This document shows positions 34,607-45,824 of a stretch of 64,000 nt of DNA, piece by piece. The translations under genes were made by a program, and so were the position numbers. This DNA comes from Triplophysa rosa. Taxonomy: Eukaryota > Chordata > Actinopteri > Cypriniformes > Nemacheilidae. The notes beneath the pieces were generated by a model. That model ran no database searches and was not told the origin of the DNA. It was given only the letters and a program-made list of their open reading frames with translations. Each line of letters starts with the position of its first letter. Position 1 is the stretch's first letter. The stretch is from contig NC_079913.1 in NCBI RefSeq assembly GCF_024868665.1, forward strand, positions 12,291,824 to 12,355,823. The letters are read 5' to 3'.

Positions 34607-36143
34607 GTATGGCACCAACCATTAAATTGGACCATGCCAGTTTTTACAGTCAACCATAAAATCTTATTAAAACAAGAACAAAACAACTGATAATAAAGAG
34701 CTTATTACCAAACCCTCTTCCTGTATTGCCAATTAACAGCAGAGCACTTAGCAAGCCTGGTGTTTCTTTAAGTGTCTGTTTGTGTGTGTGTGGTTACACT
34801 TGGCAGAAGCCACAGGCATTCATAAACTACCTGCACAATTTTAATGCCGTTTTAATGAGGACACGATTGTCGACGCCGTGCGTTTTAAGAAGAGAAAAGC
34901 CGTAGAAAAAAACGTTGACTGACTTCCCCGGCGAGAACAAGGAAAAACCGCTGGCGACGGGACAAAACACACGTTTAATCCCCACGAGAGGCGCGAACAA
35001 ATCAATATCAATTTAGGTGGAGAAGCAGACAAAATGGACATCTCGCTTTGTTTGAACTAATTAAGTCTGTTGAGGATCTGCAAAATGACGCCCATAGCGA
35101 CCAAAAAAAGCGCACAATTACGTTCGAGCGTAATAACACAACTAAACATTCACCATTGTGCTAAATAGTCTCCGAGCAGAGCGGCCCGAAATGGGACAGC
35201 AATGAAAAAGAAAACAAACTTTCATGTGTGTAACACACACTCCCTGCAGGAGGGCTGAGTATATGCATCATTAATGGAGAGTTTGACGTAACAAGATAAA
35301 GCTATGGTGTGTACACACAGCACGAAGGCTCACACATCTATAAGTGCTGTAGGGCGATATCTTCTCATCTACATACTATGCGGCTTGAATGACGAATGAG
35401 ATGAGGAAGATGAGAGAAAAGGAAAAAAGTCTTCACCAGCCCTTCAATGCACACAGACACACAATGTCTTCATAAGAACCAGGCGCATGTTTTGGGCCTC
35501 GCAGCAGTGTGTTGTAATAAGAGGTGGGCGTGGAGTTCCTGATGATGTCATTGCATTGTCATTGAGTGGTAATAACATCCAGACGTGTCTGTGTTTGAAG
35601 CTATATTCTGAAGCGATGTAATGAGTAGTAGTGAATTCTAGGTAGTGAAGGTAAACAACTCACATGTGCAACAGATGGGCTTCAATCGCATCATTTATGT
35701 GATTGTGCATTGCGTGTATATTCAATGTTGTTGTTTAATACATCTTTACATTTTGAATTTTGGTATTCTGGGTAAACTTTCCAAAAACAGCTGAGAACAT
35801 TTTTAGGTCATAATTCACCCCATAATCAAAAAGAAAATACACAAATCTATGTATATATTTATAAATCAATGAGTGAAAGTTTAGCTTTGTTACTTTGTAA
35901 TGCCTTTCATTTACCCTGAAAAATAAAAAATTACACTGTATTGCAGTAATGTGAATCTAATGAGAATCACCACTGAGAATAATGAGAATAACAAACAAAC
36001 CCAAGACTAAAACATTCCGGTAATGACAATTTCGGGGAATGTGCTTAGTTAATGGTCCCAAAATAGGCTTTGTCTTCGTTATGGGAATATGATTTCTTCT
36101 TTCTTTCTTTTGCCTTTGGGGTGAAACGTGACCTGGACGGGTT
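34607..36143. other. Single-copy region
   Basis: 34850-35310 is high-complexity with AACTAATTAAGTCTG and CCCGAAATGGGACAGC, a weak candidate for regulatory sequence. ACATCTCGCTTTGTTTGA at 35038-35055 recurs exactly at 44368-44385. No gene recognised. Confidence 0.3.
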
Positions 36144-36650
36144 TTAAAGAGATATTTCAGGCAGGAAACAAATTTTCCCCATGTTTTACTCAACCTCAAG
36201 GCATTCTAACTGAATATGACTTTCTTCTTGAAGAATAATGCAGTCGGAGTTATAATACCACAAATCATATTACTTCCAAGCGGTAGAATGGGAGTGAATG
36301 GGCGTCGACTTTTTGAAGCTCCAAAAAGTGCATCCATCGATCAAAGAACGGCTCGACACGGCTGCGTGGTCTTAACAAAAGTCTTCTGAAGCGAATCGGT
36401 GTGTTTGTTTAAGAGAAATATCCACATTGACAACGCTATTGACGAAAATGTCTAACATCCATTATCCCTTGGATGCGCGTGAACATGAGGCTTGTTTTTC
36501 CGGCAAATGACGCAGGAAGTAAAATGATATGTGATATTATAACTTTGACAGCATTATTCTTCAAGAAGAAAGTCATATTCAGTTAGGATGCCTTGATGCT
36601 TTGAGTAAAACATGGGGAAATTTTGTTTCTTGCCTGAAATATCCCTTTAA
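36144..36650. mobile_element. TTAA-flanked element with 100-bp inverted ends
   Basis: The left end TTAAAGAGATATTTCAGGCA and the right end TGCCTGAAATATCCCTTTAA begin inverted repeats of about 100 bp that continue through CCCCATGTTTTACTCAACCT / CTTTGAGTAAAACATGGGG and TTCTTCTTGAAGAATAATG / CATTATTCTTCAAGAAGAA. TTAA stands at both edges. The interior has CAAATGACGCAGGAAGTAAA but no transposase. This is a different family from the TTCACCC-type elements. Confidence 0.9.
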
Positions 36651-37454
36651 TAATGCTTTTTAATGTCACTTTTAAGTGTTTGGGAATTTACCAAAACTTG
36701 GGTGGCCAGGCCTCCAACATATTTAAAAAAGTAATAAAAAGTAATAAACATCTGATTTTGAGAGGTTCCTCTTTATCTCCATGCATTTAACCCACTCATG
36801 CATAAACCTTGCACACTCCAATACACCATGAAATAAACACCACCCTACCCCCCCGTTGAGTACATACACACTTCCTCACATGTGCGCAAGATCTGTAAAA
36901 AGAGGAACGACAGGTAAAACTGAAGATATCTGCCCTCTCCAGGTGTAGATTCTTTCAGATAAACACTCTCACATACACATGCACACACGCACGCTTTGGA
37001 AAAGTTTACATCACGGTTCAATGGATTTTGGCTCAACACCTCTAGACATCACTGACGATGTGTGTAGCCGCTTCTTATCACCGCTTATCACAGGTCTACA
37101 GCCGACACTCACTTCCCTTTACCAACGCTGGCACTCTCGCTGACCTGGGGTCAGATTTTCTACTTCAATGCTGAACTATATTGTATACTATTCATGAGAA
37201 AAACTGATCGGAGCACCACGGTTCACCCGACAGGCATAGAGGAACCTGAGCAGATGTACAGATGTAAACAAAATAGGCAAACCTAACTTTTATAGAGTTA
37301 AACCTGTAAATGGGGTTATCTGTAATAAACAACAAAGGAAGGTTGTAGCTAATTTAGATCTTTAGTACTTCCATTTAGATCTGAAATGTGTAAACAATGA
37401 TATAAGTTAAGTAGTCAAGCAATAGAAGGTTTTATTGGATGTACACGCCTGGCT
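36651..37454. other. Single-copy region
   Basis: No gene or repeat family recognised. CA-rich at 36970-36995. Confidence 0.3.
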
Positions 37455-37850
37455 CGAAGTTAACTTTTGGTGTGTTTGTTGATCGGACTGGCTAGTTGCT
37501 AATAATATAACTATTTATATTTAATTTAATTTATTTTGATATTTTATTGTATAATAATGGTATTAATGGTGTATTCATTTTATTGCATGGCTCGTGTAAC
37601 TTTGTCGCATTTAAGTTTAGCCAAGTAACGGTTCCTCTAATGGCTAGCCAAAATAACACTTGCTAGACATACTTTTAACTTGCTAGCTGATGTAATGTAT
37701 GTGTTATTTCTTTTACTTGTTATCAGAAATAATCCACAGGGACTTGATTTTTTGCGGAATGTGTACCAGATGCTAAATTTGGGCCACAAACGCGTGCATG
37801 CGCAGTAACGTTTGTTTATGTTGTTGCTTAAAAAACCGTCTATAAACATA
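37455..37850. repeat. Short relative of the 57-kb composite repeat
   Basis: It begins CGAAGTTAACTTTTGGTGTG, matching 56929-56947, and ends with AAATTTGGGCCACAAA and TTTGTTTATGTTGTTGCT, matching about 58020-58049. The middle lacks the CACGGCTCG duplications and the hairpin of the longer copy. It shows the outer limits of that family. Confidence 0.6.
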
Positions 37851-39427
37851 CGGTAACAGTGTTTACTTTCCATTTAGTTACATACAACACAACAGCAAAA
37901 ATAATTAAGATGATATCATTTGACTAAAATGATTTCATTTGATTTTTGTTCTAGTGACAACATTTCTCCCAAATACCAACTTAAACATTTTTTATTTGCT
38001 GAAAATCGAACAAACGTGTCAAAAAAGTTGCCATGTATGCACTTTGCAGATCTTGAATATTGCAAAAAGCAAGTTCATATTCGTGTTCTCAACACAATAC
38101 CGGTGATTTTACATGTATTTTAAGATTAGTTAAAAAATGAATATATAATAGAATAAGTCAATTTTTTTGCATTCTCTCACATTGCTTTTGGATGTCATTC
38201 GATATTGTAGGAATTCAAAGACACTGCAGAAATGCACAACTGGAGGGATGTCTTGTTTTTTCCAGCGACTGTACATATAAAAACCTCAGAAGAATGTTTC
38301 AATCATGATACACGTAACTAACGGAAGTAATGGAAGCAAATGTACATATGTTTTAACTTCCACCAACACAAGATTTTGAATTTGTTCCTCCACCCCTTAA
38401 AAAAAGCACTGATATGAAAAATTGTTCTTCATGCAATGTAGAGCAGAGATTACTGTAGTACCTTTAGCAAGCGCCCAATCAGAAATGACAGAAACAGGTG
38501 CTGGCGTCATGCCTTTCTGCACAGTTTTTAATTAAGCAAAATCTTCGTCAAGAAATTCAAATAAATTGACACGTACAGTTGTGGTTTATTGGTGTATGAG
38601 GTTTTAAAACGGCTCTCTTTCGATTTGATGTGTTGGGGGATGTGCGGGGAGAGAAAATCTGCCGTAGTCGTCTGGAAAATTTCGGTCGAGTGGGTTTAGG
38701 TTAAAACAAACCCGAGCATGAAATTAAGCAAGTGACATTTCATTTAAGCCATTAGAAGAGCAAATCCATACCTCTGAAAGTTCAGTTTGCACCGCCTGCC
38801 TATTTAGTTTGATATAGCATGGATCCAACTTAACGTTCACACTGAAGAGTTTTAATAGCTTGGAAAAATGTCACCATATTCCAACAAATTGACCGAACAA
38901 TGTGAGCAGGACCGCTGAGCAGCTGGGAGGTCTTAAGTGTGTTTGTGTGCTTGTGTGTGTGTGTATAGGATTGTGGATTTTATTTGTGTGTGTGAGTGTG
39001 TCGAGCGCTGTAGTAATAACTCCCAGTGGGAGCAGATTTCTGTCTGGTCATTGTGGTGACAGCATTAGGAGAAAAAGAGGTGACGGCTGTCCTTTCCTGC
39101 ACTGGACAGTAATTGGCCATCCGTGTCGAGCTCTGTCACACATACACACGCCACATCATATTATCAGCAACGTAACACACTCGCCATCAACCTGCTCGGG
39201 CCAGTTCTGCAAACCAAGATCCGAAATGCGTGTGTCTGTTATGGTGTGTGTAATTTACGTTGACACATAACATACACATCGCAAACATCATCAGAGTCTA
39301 AGTGATGGGTGGAGATGACAGGTGACAGTAGAAATGAAAGGGGGTCGGGTGGAACTAATAAATCCGGGATAACAAATAGGCATTTTCCTCTATACCCAAA
39401 GAAGGGGTTAATGCTTAAAGAAAATTA
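37851..39427. other. Single-copy region
   Basis: 38440-38770 is high-complexity (ACAGTTTTTAATTAAGCAAA) and may be a conserved element. 38940-39000 is GT-rich. A 122-codon frame at 38902-39270 spans that GT-rich part and is rejected as a gene. Confidence 0.3.
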
Positions 39428-39917
39428 TTAAAGGGGTCACATGGCGCGAATACGTGTTTTTCAGTGTCTTTGGTGTGTTATAAGTTGCCCATGCATGTAT
39501 TAGACACGTGAAATTGCAAAAATTAAAGTGTCGGAACAAAAGATGCATTCTATGTAAAAGCGAATGCTCACCCAGACCTGTCTAAAACTCCTCATGTAAC
39601 CACACCCCCACAAATCTACGTCAGTTCGTGTTATGATTTGACTAAGACCGCCCAAATGTAAAATTGCAAAAGTAAGGTGGGCGTACCTGTCAGTACAATT
39701 GCTTTGGAACCTGATGTTCCAAATATGGTAAGAGGCGTTACATTTTCGTCACACGCTTGCAGTATTTGACCAATAACTGCGCACTGGTTAACTGGCCAAT
39801 CATAGCACACCTCGCTTTTCAGAGCCATGAGCTTTGTAAAAAATCTGAGCGTTTCAGAGAGGCGGGGCAAAGAGGAGCTACAAACATGCACGGTATGTGG
39901 AAAATACATTTGTTTTA

Positions 39918-40636
39918 AGGTCTTTGCACATACAATGCGAAATTTTCGTATACGTTATTTCGTATCCGTCATTCTAAAATTTCGTCACGGACAGAAACCT
40001 TACACACGGAGTCCGATGCATATTTATTAATCCGTTGCGAAAACAAATCGCAAAACAATACAAAATGGAGTCTTCAAGCAGTGATGACGATTTTGTTGTC
40101 CTCTCTCTTCTTAAAAAGAGAAAAATAAAGAGGAAATATTGGGTCCATCCAGTCCTGAGGTTGCGTAACGAGGAAGGAGAGTTCCACCTCCTTATCATGG
40201 AACTGCGGGATTATCCTGACCGATTTAAAATTTACTTCAGGATGTCAGTTGCTCAGTTTGATGCTTTGATAGCGATACTGAAGCCACATATTAAAAATAA
40301 GACCACCAATTTCCGTGAACCAATCGATCCTGAACAGAGACTGGCAGTATGTCTAAGGTGTGGATACACACACACGCCGCAGCGCGCGCGTGCATACTCG
40401 CACCAAACTATGGCATCGGACGAGTTTTACAGTAGGGACAATAGCCTAAACACCTTTGAAAACGATTCCTACGGATGCGAAAAATGCAGAAAATCGAACC
40501 CGGTCCTAATTTTTTTATGACAGACGAAAATATCGGAGGCAGTGTGTAAATGTGATTGACACAACGTAAGGTCGTATTTATTTTTTAACGTGCGGAAATT
40601 TCGGACAAAAATTTCAGACTCAATGTGCAATGGGCT
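39918..40636. mobile_element. PIF/Harbinger element, internally deleted
   Basis: The left end reads AGGTCTTTGCACATACAATG; the right end, on the other strand, reads AGCCCATTGCACATTGAGTC. TTA flanks both sides (39915-39917 and 40637-40639), the 3-bp duplication typical of PIF/Harbinger. The element is 719 bp and carries the first part of a Harbinger transposase but no DDE catalytic region. Its last 200 bp or so match, inverted, the left part of the element at 47615-47874. It is nested in a TTAA element and so is younger than it. Confidence 0.92.
40065..40358 (+). pseudogene. Harbinger transposase, N-terminal fragment
   Basis: The frame starts at ATG 40065 (AAAATGG context; an earlier in-frame ATG is at 40035) and encodes about 98 recognisable residues. 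An acidic serine-rich start (SSSSDDD) is followed by a basic KKRKIKRKYWVHP motif, then GEFHLLIMELRDYPDRF, YFRMSVAQFDAL and NFREPIDPEQRLAVCLR. This order is that of the N-terminus of HARBI1-like nucleases of PIF/Harbinger transposons, which continue into the DDE_Tnp_4 catalytic domain. Here similarity stops at about 40358, at AAG|GTGTGG, and the frame runs 54 more codons through non-coding terminal sequence to a stop at 40520. The catalytic domain is absent, either deleted or, less likely, once reached by splicing. The conserved part has no frameshift or stop, so decay is recent. It cannot cut DNA itself. Confidence 0.88.
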
Positions 40637-40662
40637 TTAGCCGTGTCATATGACCCCTTTAA

Positions 40663-40976
40663 ATATTGTGCCACTACAGGATCCAAACAAACGCTAAAAA
40701 TATCATTTCAATCATTTGTGAGTGAGCATGAGTGTTAGTTTTACCATAGAAATCTCATGAAATAGAAGCTGAAGTGTTATGCAGAGGCTATGTAAGACAT
40801 TATTGGCAAATGCATGATGACTAAGACACTCTTCTCCATATCTCAAATACATAAAACATTAGCCTATATATACTGTATACTGTGTGGAAAAACACTTTTT
40901 CCTTTAATCAGCATTTCAACATGCATTGTGGCAATTTCAGTCCATTGTCTGTAGGAAACAGACCTAAGGAATGACA
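40663..40976. other. Single-copy region
   Basis: AT-rich, 314 bp, nothing recognised. Confidence 0.35.
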
Positions 40977-41215
40977 TTAAAGGGATAGTTCACCCCCAAA
41001 TCACTTGTCATCATTTTTTCACCCTTAAGTTGTTCCAGACCTGTATAATTTTTGATGAACAAAAAGAAAGTTATTTGAAGAATGCTTGTAACCAAACATA
41101 TTTGTGGCGCTTGACTACCATGCAGAAAAATAGTACTATGGTAGTCAATGGAATGTGGTTTCCCATATTCTTTATAGTATCTTCTCGTGTTCAACAAAAC
41201 CAAAAAAGAATACAC
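40977..41215. mobile_element. TTAA-family MITE, right end missing
   Basis: The left end reads TTAAAGGGATAGTTCACCCC. GAATGCTTGTAACCAAACA, TTGACTACCATGCAG and ACTATGGTAGTCAATGG identify the same long-armed subtype as 32331-32749. The right arm ends after CAACAAAACCAAAAAAGAAT and the terminal GGGTGAACTATCCC is lost. Confidence 0.82.
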
Positions 41216-41579
41216 TATTGCATTGTTTAAACATGAATATGAACTTGTTTTCATCACAGCATTCAAAGTCTGCACACGTTGCATCTTTTTAGTTATTTAA
41301 ACCAGATTGTCCTTTTTAACCTTTTTCAATTTTCTGCAAACAAATGCGACCAAGAACAATGTTTTCACTTGGAATTTTGGAGAAATGTTGTCACCAGTTC
41401 ACAGAATGAAACAAAAACGCCATTCACTATTGGCAAAAAATATATACACTGCAGCTTTAGCTTTGTATTCTTTTTTTCTGGTCTAGCTCAAATTTCTCTC
41501 ACATTTTCCTTCTTTAAAATCTGGCACACATAATATTCTTAGAATATAATCATGGTCACCTATTGGGAATGAACCATAA
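41216..41579. other. AT-rich single-copy region
   Basis: Nothing recognised. Confidence 0.35.
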
Positions 41580-41822
41580 CAACTATTATAGTATTGTATG
41601 GCTTCAGACGATTTTAAATCTAGTGTAAGAGAGTCATACAGATCACTTTTTAAGTGCTTTATGGTGCACGGATCAGCATCTGCTTTTAGTGTTTAAGAAA
41701 AGGCCGGTTGGACATTCAGCTCAGCATCTCCCATTGTGTTCCACACAAGAAATAAGATGAGGAACGAACAACACGAAGATCAAAAGGTGATGACAGAATT
41801 TTCATTCGAACTATCTCTTTAA
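41580..41822. mobile_element. TTAA-family MITE, third subtype
   Basis: The right end GATGACAGAATTTTCATTCG AACTATCTCTTTAA closes at TTAA 41819-41822. The interior GTATGGCTTCAGACGATTTT, AGTCATACAGATCAC and CATTCAGCTCAGCATCTCCC followed by GTGTTCCACACAAGAA is a module I recognise in cyprinid MITEs of this group. The left end is not preserved. Confidence 0.7.
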
Positions 41823-42449
41823 CACTGTTATCCGCTTGAGGAAACACAAGATGATACCCAGAAGAATACAAACATAAGAGAACAAGCTGAGAAACCAAGA
41901 AAGCAAGAGAACTGGAAACACGTCGTTGGGTTGAACAAAACCAGGGCAAGAGGAGGGAGAAGGAAAAAAAAGCAATATATTTTTAATCTCGCGGATGTAA
42001 TGTGATTGCACAGCTGCCGTAGGCTGCAGATTTCATAAGTTAGATCACATTTCAGACAGATGGGGTCGGGGTGCTCGCGTTCAGGCCGATCTGCATGGCT
42101 CTGGGAGAAGTTAATGAAGGAGACAGAAACACAACGCCCTGTAATGAGTTTAATGCCTTCACCCGGGGATTCCTCTGCTGGCCCTTGGGGGCCTGGAGGG
42201 GCCAAATCATGTTAGTGTAAAGGGTCGATTGCTTCTTTCTCTTGTCAAGGTAAGATTGAAGACCAAGGGGTAGAGAGAGATGCCATGATGAGACATCAGA
42301 TATGCATTGAGTTGCTTGTTTTATTGGTTTTGTGCGTGTGTGTGGCTGCATGTTTCTTTGGTTGATTTTTGTCGACCTGCTCTTCTTCCCATTCTGTTGT
42401 CTTTCTCTCCAAGAAATATCTTGAGGTAAATCCAGATTATATTCGTTTA
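41823..42449. other. Single-copy region
   Basis: High-complexity sequence with purine-rich 41870-41970. Overlapping open frames on the minus strand (41828-42205, 42052-42459) have no domain. No gene called. Confidence 0.3.
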
Positions 42450-42640
42450 AGGTGGCCAAGAAGGGTCAGCAAAATTGGTTTGTAGTTAGTTCAAAGTGGT
42501 CTATTTGGTTTTAGCAAGCTTGGAAGTCAACCAGCACATTCAGGCTTCCACTAGCTAGTAGAGATGGTTAACCACCAACTTGGAGAAGCTAATGACCATT
42601 TATGACCATGTGCAACCATCTACCGCTGTTTTTAAAAATG
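42450..42640. repeat. Decayed AACCAGC/GGTTTTAGC repeat
   Basis: TTGGTTTTAGCAAGCTTGG, AAGTCAACCAGCACATTC, TGGTTAACCACCAACTTGG and ATGACCATTTATGACCATG suggest an old copy of the irregular cyprinid repeat built from ACCAGCT and TGGTC words. Highly diverged. Confidence 0.35.
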
Positions 42641-43069
42641 GAATTAAAAAATAGAATTTTAACAGGTAAGAAAGCATGCTGATGTTTTGTACAGCTGCAG
42701 ATTATTTTTATGATAATAGTAATAAATATGTTAATACTCAATACTGCTCAGTGGAAACTCTGTGATAAACAGGACACCTACTGTACTTTGTCAGTTTATG
42801 GAGTTGACTGGATCATTTCTAAATAAAGACAGCAGGCTAAGCTCCCGGCATGGTGACCGGAAACGGTGGTGTTACCCCTAACAGTGTAACTAGCGTGTTG
42901 ACATGGAAACGTCAGGGTTCAGGGTCGGGGAAATAAAGAACTGATTATTCTCCCAGAGCTTTGTTCCCAGTTAAGTGGAACACGTGTTTGAGTGTGGAAA
43001 TGTGTGCGTGTGTCTAAAAGAGTGAACATGGTATAAAATGTATCTTTTAATTGACATAAAATATTAAAG
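42641..43069. other. Single-copy region
   Basis: Nothing recognised. Confidence 0.3.
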
Positions 43070-43224
43070 TGTAGAATGTTGGTAACTGAACACCCTTTGA
43101 CCCAGTACCCATAGACTTGCATTGGTGTCCATTCGATAGAAGTGAATGGGTACCGCCGTTGTTCGGTTACCAACATGACAAAAGTGTGAGTTAATGATGA
43201 TAGAATTTTCATTTTGGGTCAACA
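43070..43224. mobile_element. TTAA-family MITE, central and right fragment
   Basis: TAGAATGTTGGTAACTGAAC pairs with GTTCGGTTACCAACATGAC. GTACCCATAGACTTGCATTG and GAAGTGAATGGGTACCGCC lie between, then GATAGAATTTTCATTTTGGG. Both outer ends are lost. Confidence 0.75.
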
Positions 43225-43293
43225 ATTGGTTACAAAATATTAGCATAAAATGCACATCCGTTGTAAAAAATAACACGGTACGGTACAGAATTC

Positions 43294-44703
43294 CACAGTA
43301 CAGTTCAAAAAATGACATGTCTTTGTCTTGTTTTGTAGTACAAATATCTAAACCTTCTTAAATCAAAATACAATTACTTGACGATTGAATTACTTGAAGA
43401 AAAGTAAAAAATAATATTTTTCATTAAGTAAGTTTATGGTAAAAACAAGCAAAAAATCTGTCCATGGGGTGAGAAAAATAAACTTGAATAAGAATAGAAT
43501 AGAATAGAATAGAATGAGCTTTATTGGCCAAGTATGTTTCCACAAACAAGGAATTTGTTATAGTGACAGTAGCTCCACAGTGCAACAGAAAGACAGCAAC
43601 AGGACAGAACACAGATGATAAAAAAATAATAATATACAATAATATAGAAATAGGCACTATTTCTATATATATAATATAGAAATAGGCAATAAGGTACTAT
43701 TGTGTAACTTCTGAGCACTTCTGGAGTACTTCTCGGCACAAACAAGATATATTTTACATAAATTGAGCACTGTTATTCACCAAGGTTATTATACAATGAG
43801 AAATACCTAAAACAGTATTAAGAAGTATTCACAGGAACATTAGTAGACATAGATGTGTTAGTGGGATGATCTGAAATCACACTTAACCAAGAATGATTAC
43901 ATATAAGTAGGTTTATGATGATGATTTGATGATGAATTGATGATATATTAATACAATCTGTACCTGTAACCAATGATTGTTGATATAAATGCACTTAATG
44001 TCACTTTAAGCATGTTTCAGAGCACATTTGAGCACTATGAACCATTGTAAAATCCAGTAAGGCCTCAGAGGCCTAGAAGCCAGTTCAAGAGTTGGGACTT
44101 TGGAAACCTAGGCACTTTCCACAGACCACTGGTAACTAAGATACGCGCATAGTCCAGTGATTTTTGACGATTTCATATGAGGAGACCATTGTATGTAAAT
44201 CTGTACCATTGTGTATAAATATATTTTAAAAATGAGGTAATAGCCAGCCTACCACGAATAAATACGCACCTTGTTGCCTGGGCTTTATTGGTGGCAGAAA
44301 ATCAACAATTGGATGATATGTCAACAATTTGAAGTTTCACTATAACTGTAGACTGAAAACACTTGGAACATCTCGCTTTGTTTGACTCGAGCAAATAAAG
44401 TGAACTCTTTGACACCTGGACCTTCTTTGTCTGAGAGATTTTTTGAGCTGCAAGATCGTTTCATCTGCCTCTTTAGTACTTGAGAAAAAGGTCAAACTAA
44501 ATTCAAGTTTATTTTTCTCACCCCATGGACAGATTTTTTTTGCTTGTTTTTACCATAAACTTACTTAATTCTTACATTCTTTTTAAAACCCAGGCCTAAA
44601 TATCTTTCTCGTCAAGTAATTGTACATTGATTTAAGACGTTTTAGACATTTTCACTAAAAACAAGACAAAAATGCTTAGTAAGAATATCCTGTCTTGCAG
44701 TGT
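43294..44703. mobile_element. Fold-back element with 180-bp arms and inserted sequence
   Basis: Left arm (about 43294-43488) and right arm (about 44499-44703) are inverted copies: CATGTCTTTGTCTTGTTTTG / AAAAACAAGACAAAAATGC, AACCTTCTTAAATCAAA / TTGATTTAAGACG, AAGTTTATGGTAAAAACAAG / CTTGTTTTTACCATAAACTT, TCCATGGGGTGAGAAAAATA / TATTTTTCTCACCCCATGGA. The right end reads TTGCAGTG, giving CACTGCAA-type termini. The interior of about 1 kb has a LINE-like tail (43491-43740) and 750 bp of unknown sequence with a TATAAATAT at 44214 and two AATAAA hexamers (44259, 44393), possibly a solo LTR. Confidence 0.78.
43491..43740 (-). repeat. LINE-like 3' tail with (GAATA)n
   Basis: Five (GAATA) units at 43491-43515 are followed by GAGCTTTATTGGCCAAGTAT, ACAAGGAATTTGTTATAGTG and AGTAGCTCCACAGTGCAACA. 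In fish genomes this block commonly forms the 3' end of a non-LTR retrotransposon with a short tandem tail, read from the minus strand here. The family is not resolved. Confidence 0.5.
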
Positions 44704-45824
44704 AGAGTATTCTCTGTAAGGTTTTAACAGTGAAAACGTGTTCAAGTGAGTTAACGGTGTTCTGCGCACCACATCAAGTGAACATTTTAGTTTCTCATTC
44801 TCATAAAGACACATACACAAACACCAAAAGGCTGTAATGGTCTTAGTAATGATGTTATTAAGTCGACTGGAGTGACGAAACTTTGCTCTGGGCATGAGCG
44901 GCCATGTGTTTTTGTTATTGCTATGACAACCAAATTAGGAAATTGGGGAAAGAAAGGTCCCCCATCTCCTATTACAGACACGAAGACACAAACATTCCCT
45001 CACACACACACACACACATCTTGAACACATCTACTGTATCATTGTATCGGTCACATGCCTCATGATCACGTGACCCCACCTCTGTTTTTCCTTTCTCTTA
45101 GAATCTCTATTTCTCTGAGGGGAGGCTGGAGGGAGGAATTGTGTCAGACAGAGAAAATTTACCGTGGTGTTAAACTCCAGCTGCGTTGTGGCTATCTGCT
45201 TTCCTCCCTGATAGAGTTTTAAAGCCCTAAACTCATGACATACTCATAAATTACCCTGGACTTGTTTAAACCTGGTTTCACCCCCACACACACACACAAT
45301 TCCCCTACACAACGGTAAATACTAAGGTTTATTGTACACCAAGCGTTCTGACAATAATATTGCAGCAACTATATTGTATTATATAATATTGCTGGCGATA
45401 GATAAGACCTTCTCCTATAAGCAGACAGTTTTCCCTACAGAAATAACATACTTTCCTTTGCGACGGTTTAATAGGGCGTTTAAGGGACATCCTTGAAAAT
45501 GCTTCAGGCTGAGAGTTTATTCCACGTTCAGATATATGATCAGGGTGTGTTTATATGTAAGCAGGCTTGTTTAACCTTCACCTAAACATACATTCTCTTG
45601 TCTTGTAATGAAAGTTAACAGAAGTGATCATTAGCTGACATGCTGTACTTTCTGTTCTAAAACTACCTCTGTGTTATCATATTGTTTATTTTTGGACAGG
45701 ACACCACCATATTATATGATATGGTGTACAGTATATTTAACCATTTTCTTCACGCGTATACTTTAAACAAGATACGCATAAGAAATGGTCATGTTTAGGC
45801 AGCTAAGGTTTTTTGTACATTCTA
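44704..45824. other. Single-copy region
   Basis: Short CA runs at 45001-45019 and 45284-45298. No gene or transposon recognised. Confidence 0.35.

Larger units (their letters stand above)
39428..40662. mobile_element. TTAA-flanked element invaded by Harbinger
   Basis: The left end TTAAAGGGGTCACATGGCGC and the right end GTGTCATATGACCCCTTTAA are inverted, with TTAA at both edges (39428-39431 and 40659-40662). The left part (to 39917) is about 490 bp and contains ACAAATCTACGTCAGTTCG and CAGAGAGGCGGGGCAAAG. A PIF/Harbinger element sits 23 bp from the right end, so the empty element would be about 513 bp. No coding sequence of its own. Confidence 0.88.

Noticed and set aside
40359..40520. C-terminal continuation of the Harbinger frame
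   Set aside because: The last part matches, inverted, the non-coding end of the 47.6-kb MITE, so it is read-through and not protein-coding sequence.
41828..42459. Overlapping minus-strand frames of 125 and 135 codons
   Set aside because: No domain, two frames open together and no splice context.
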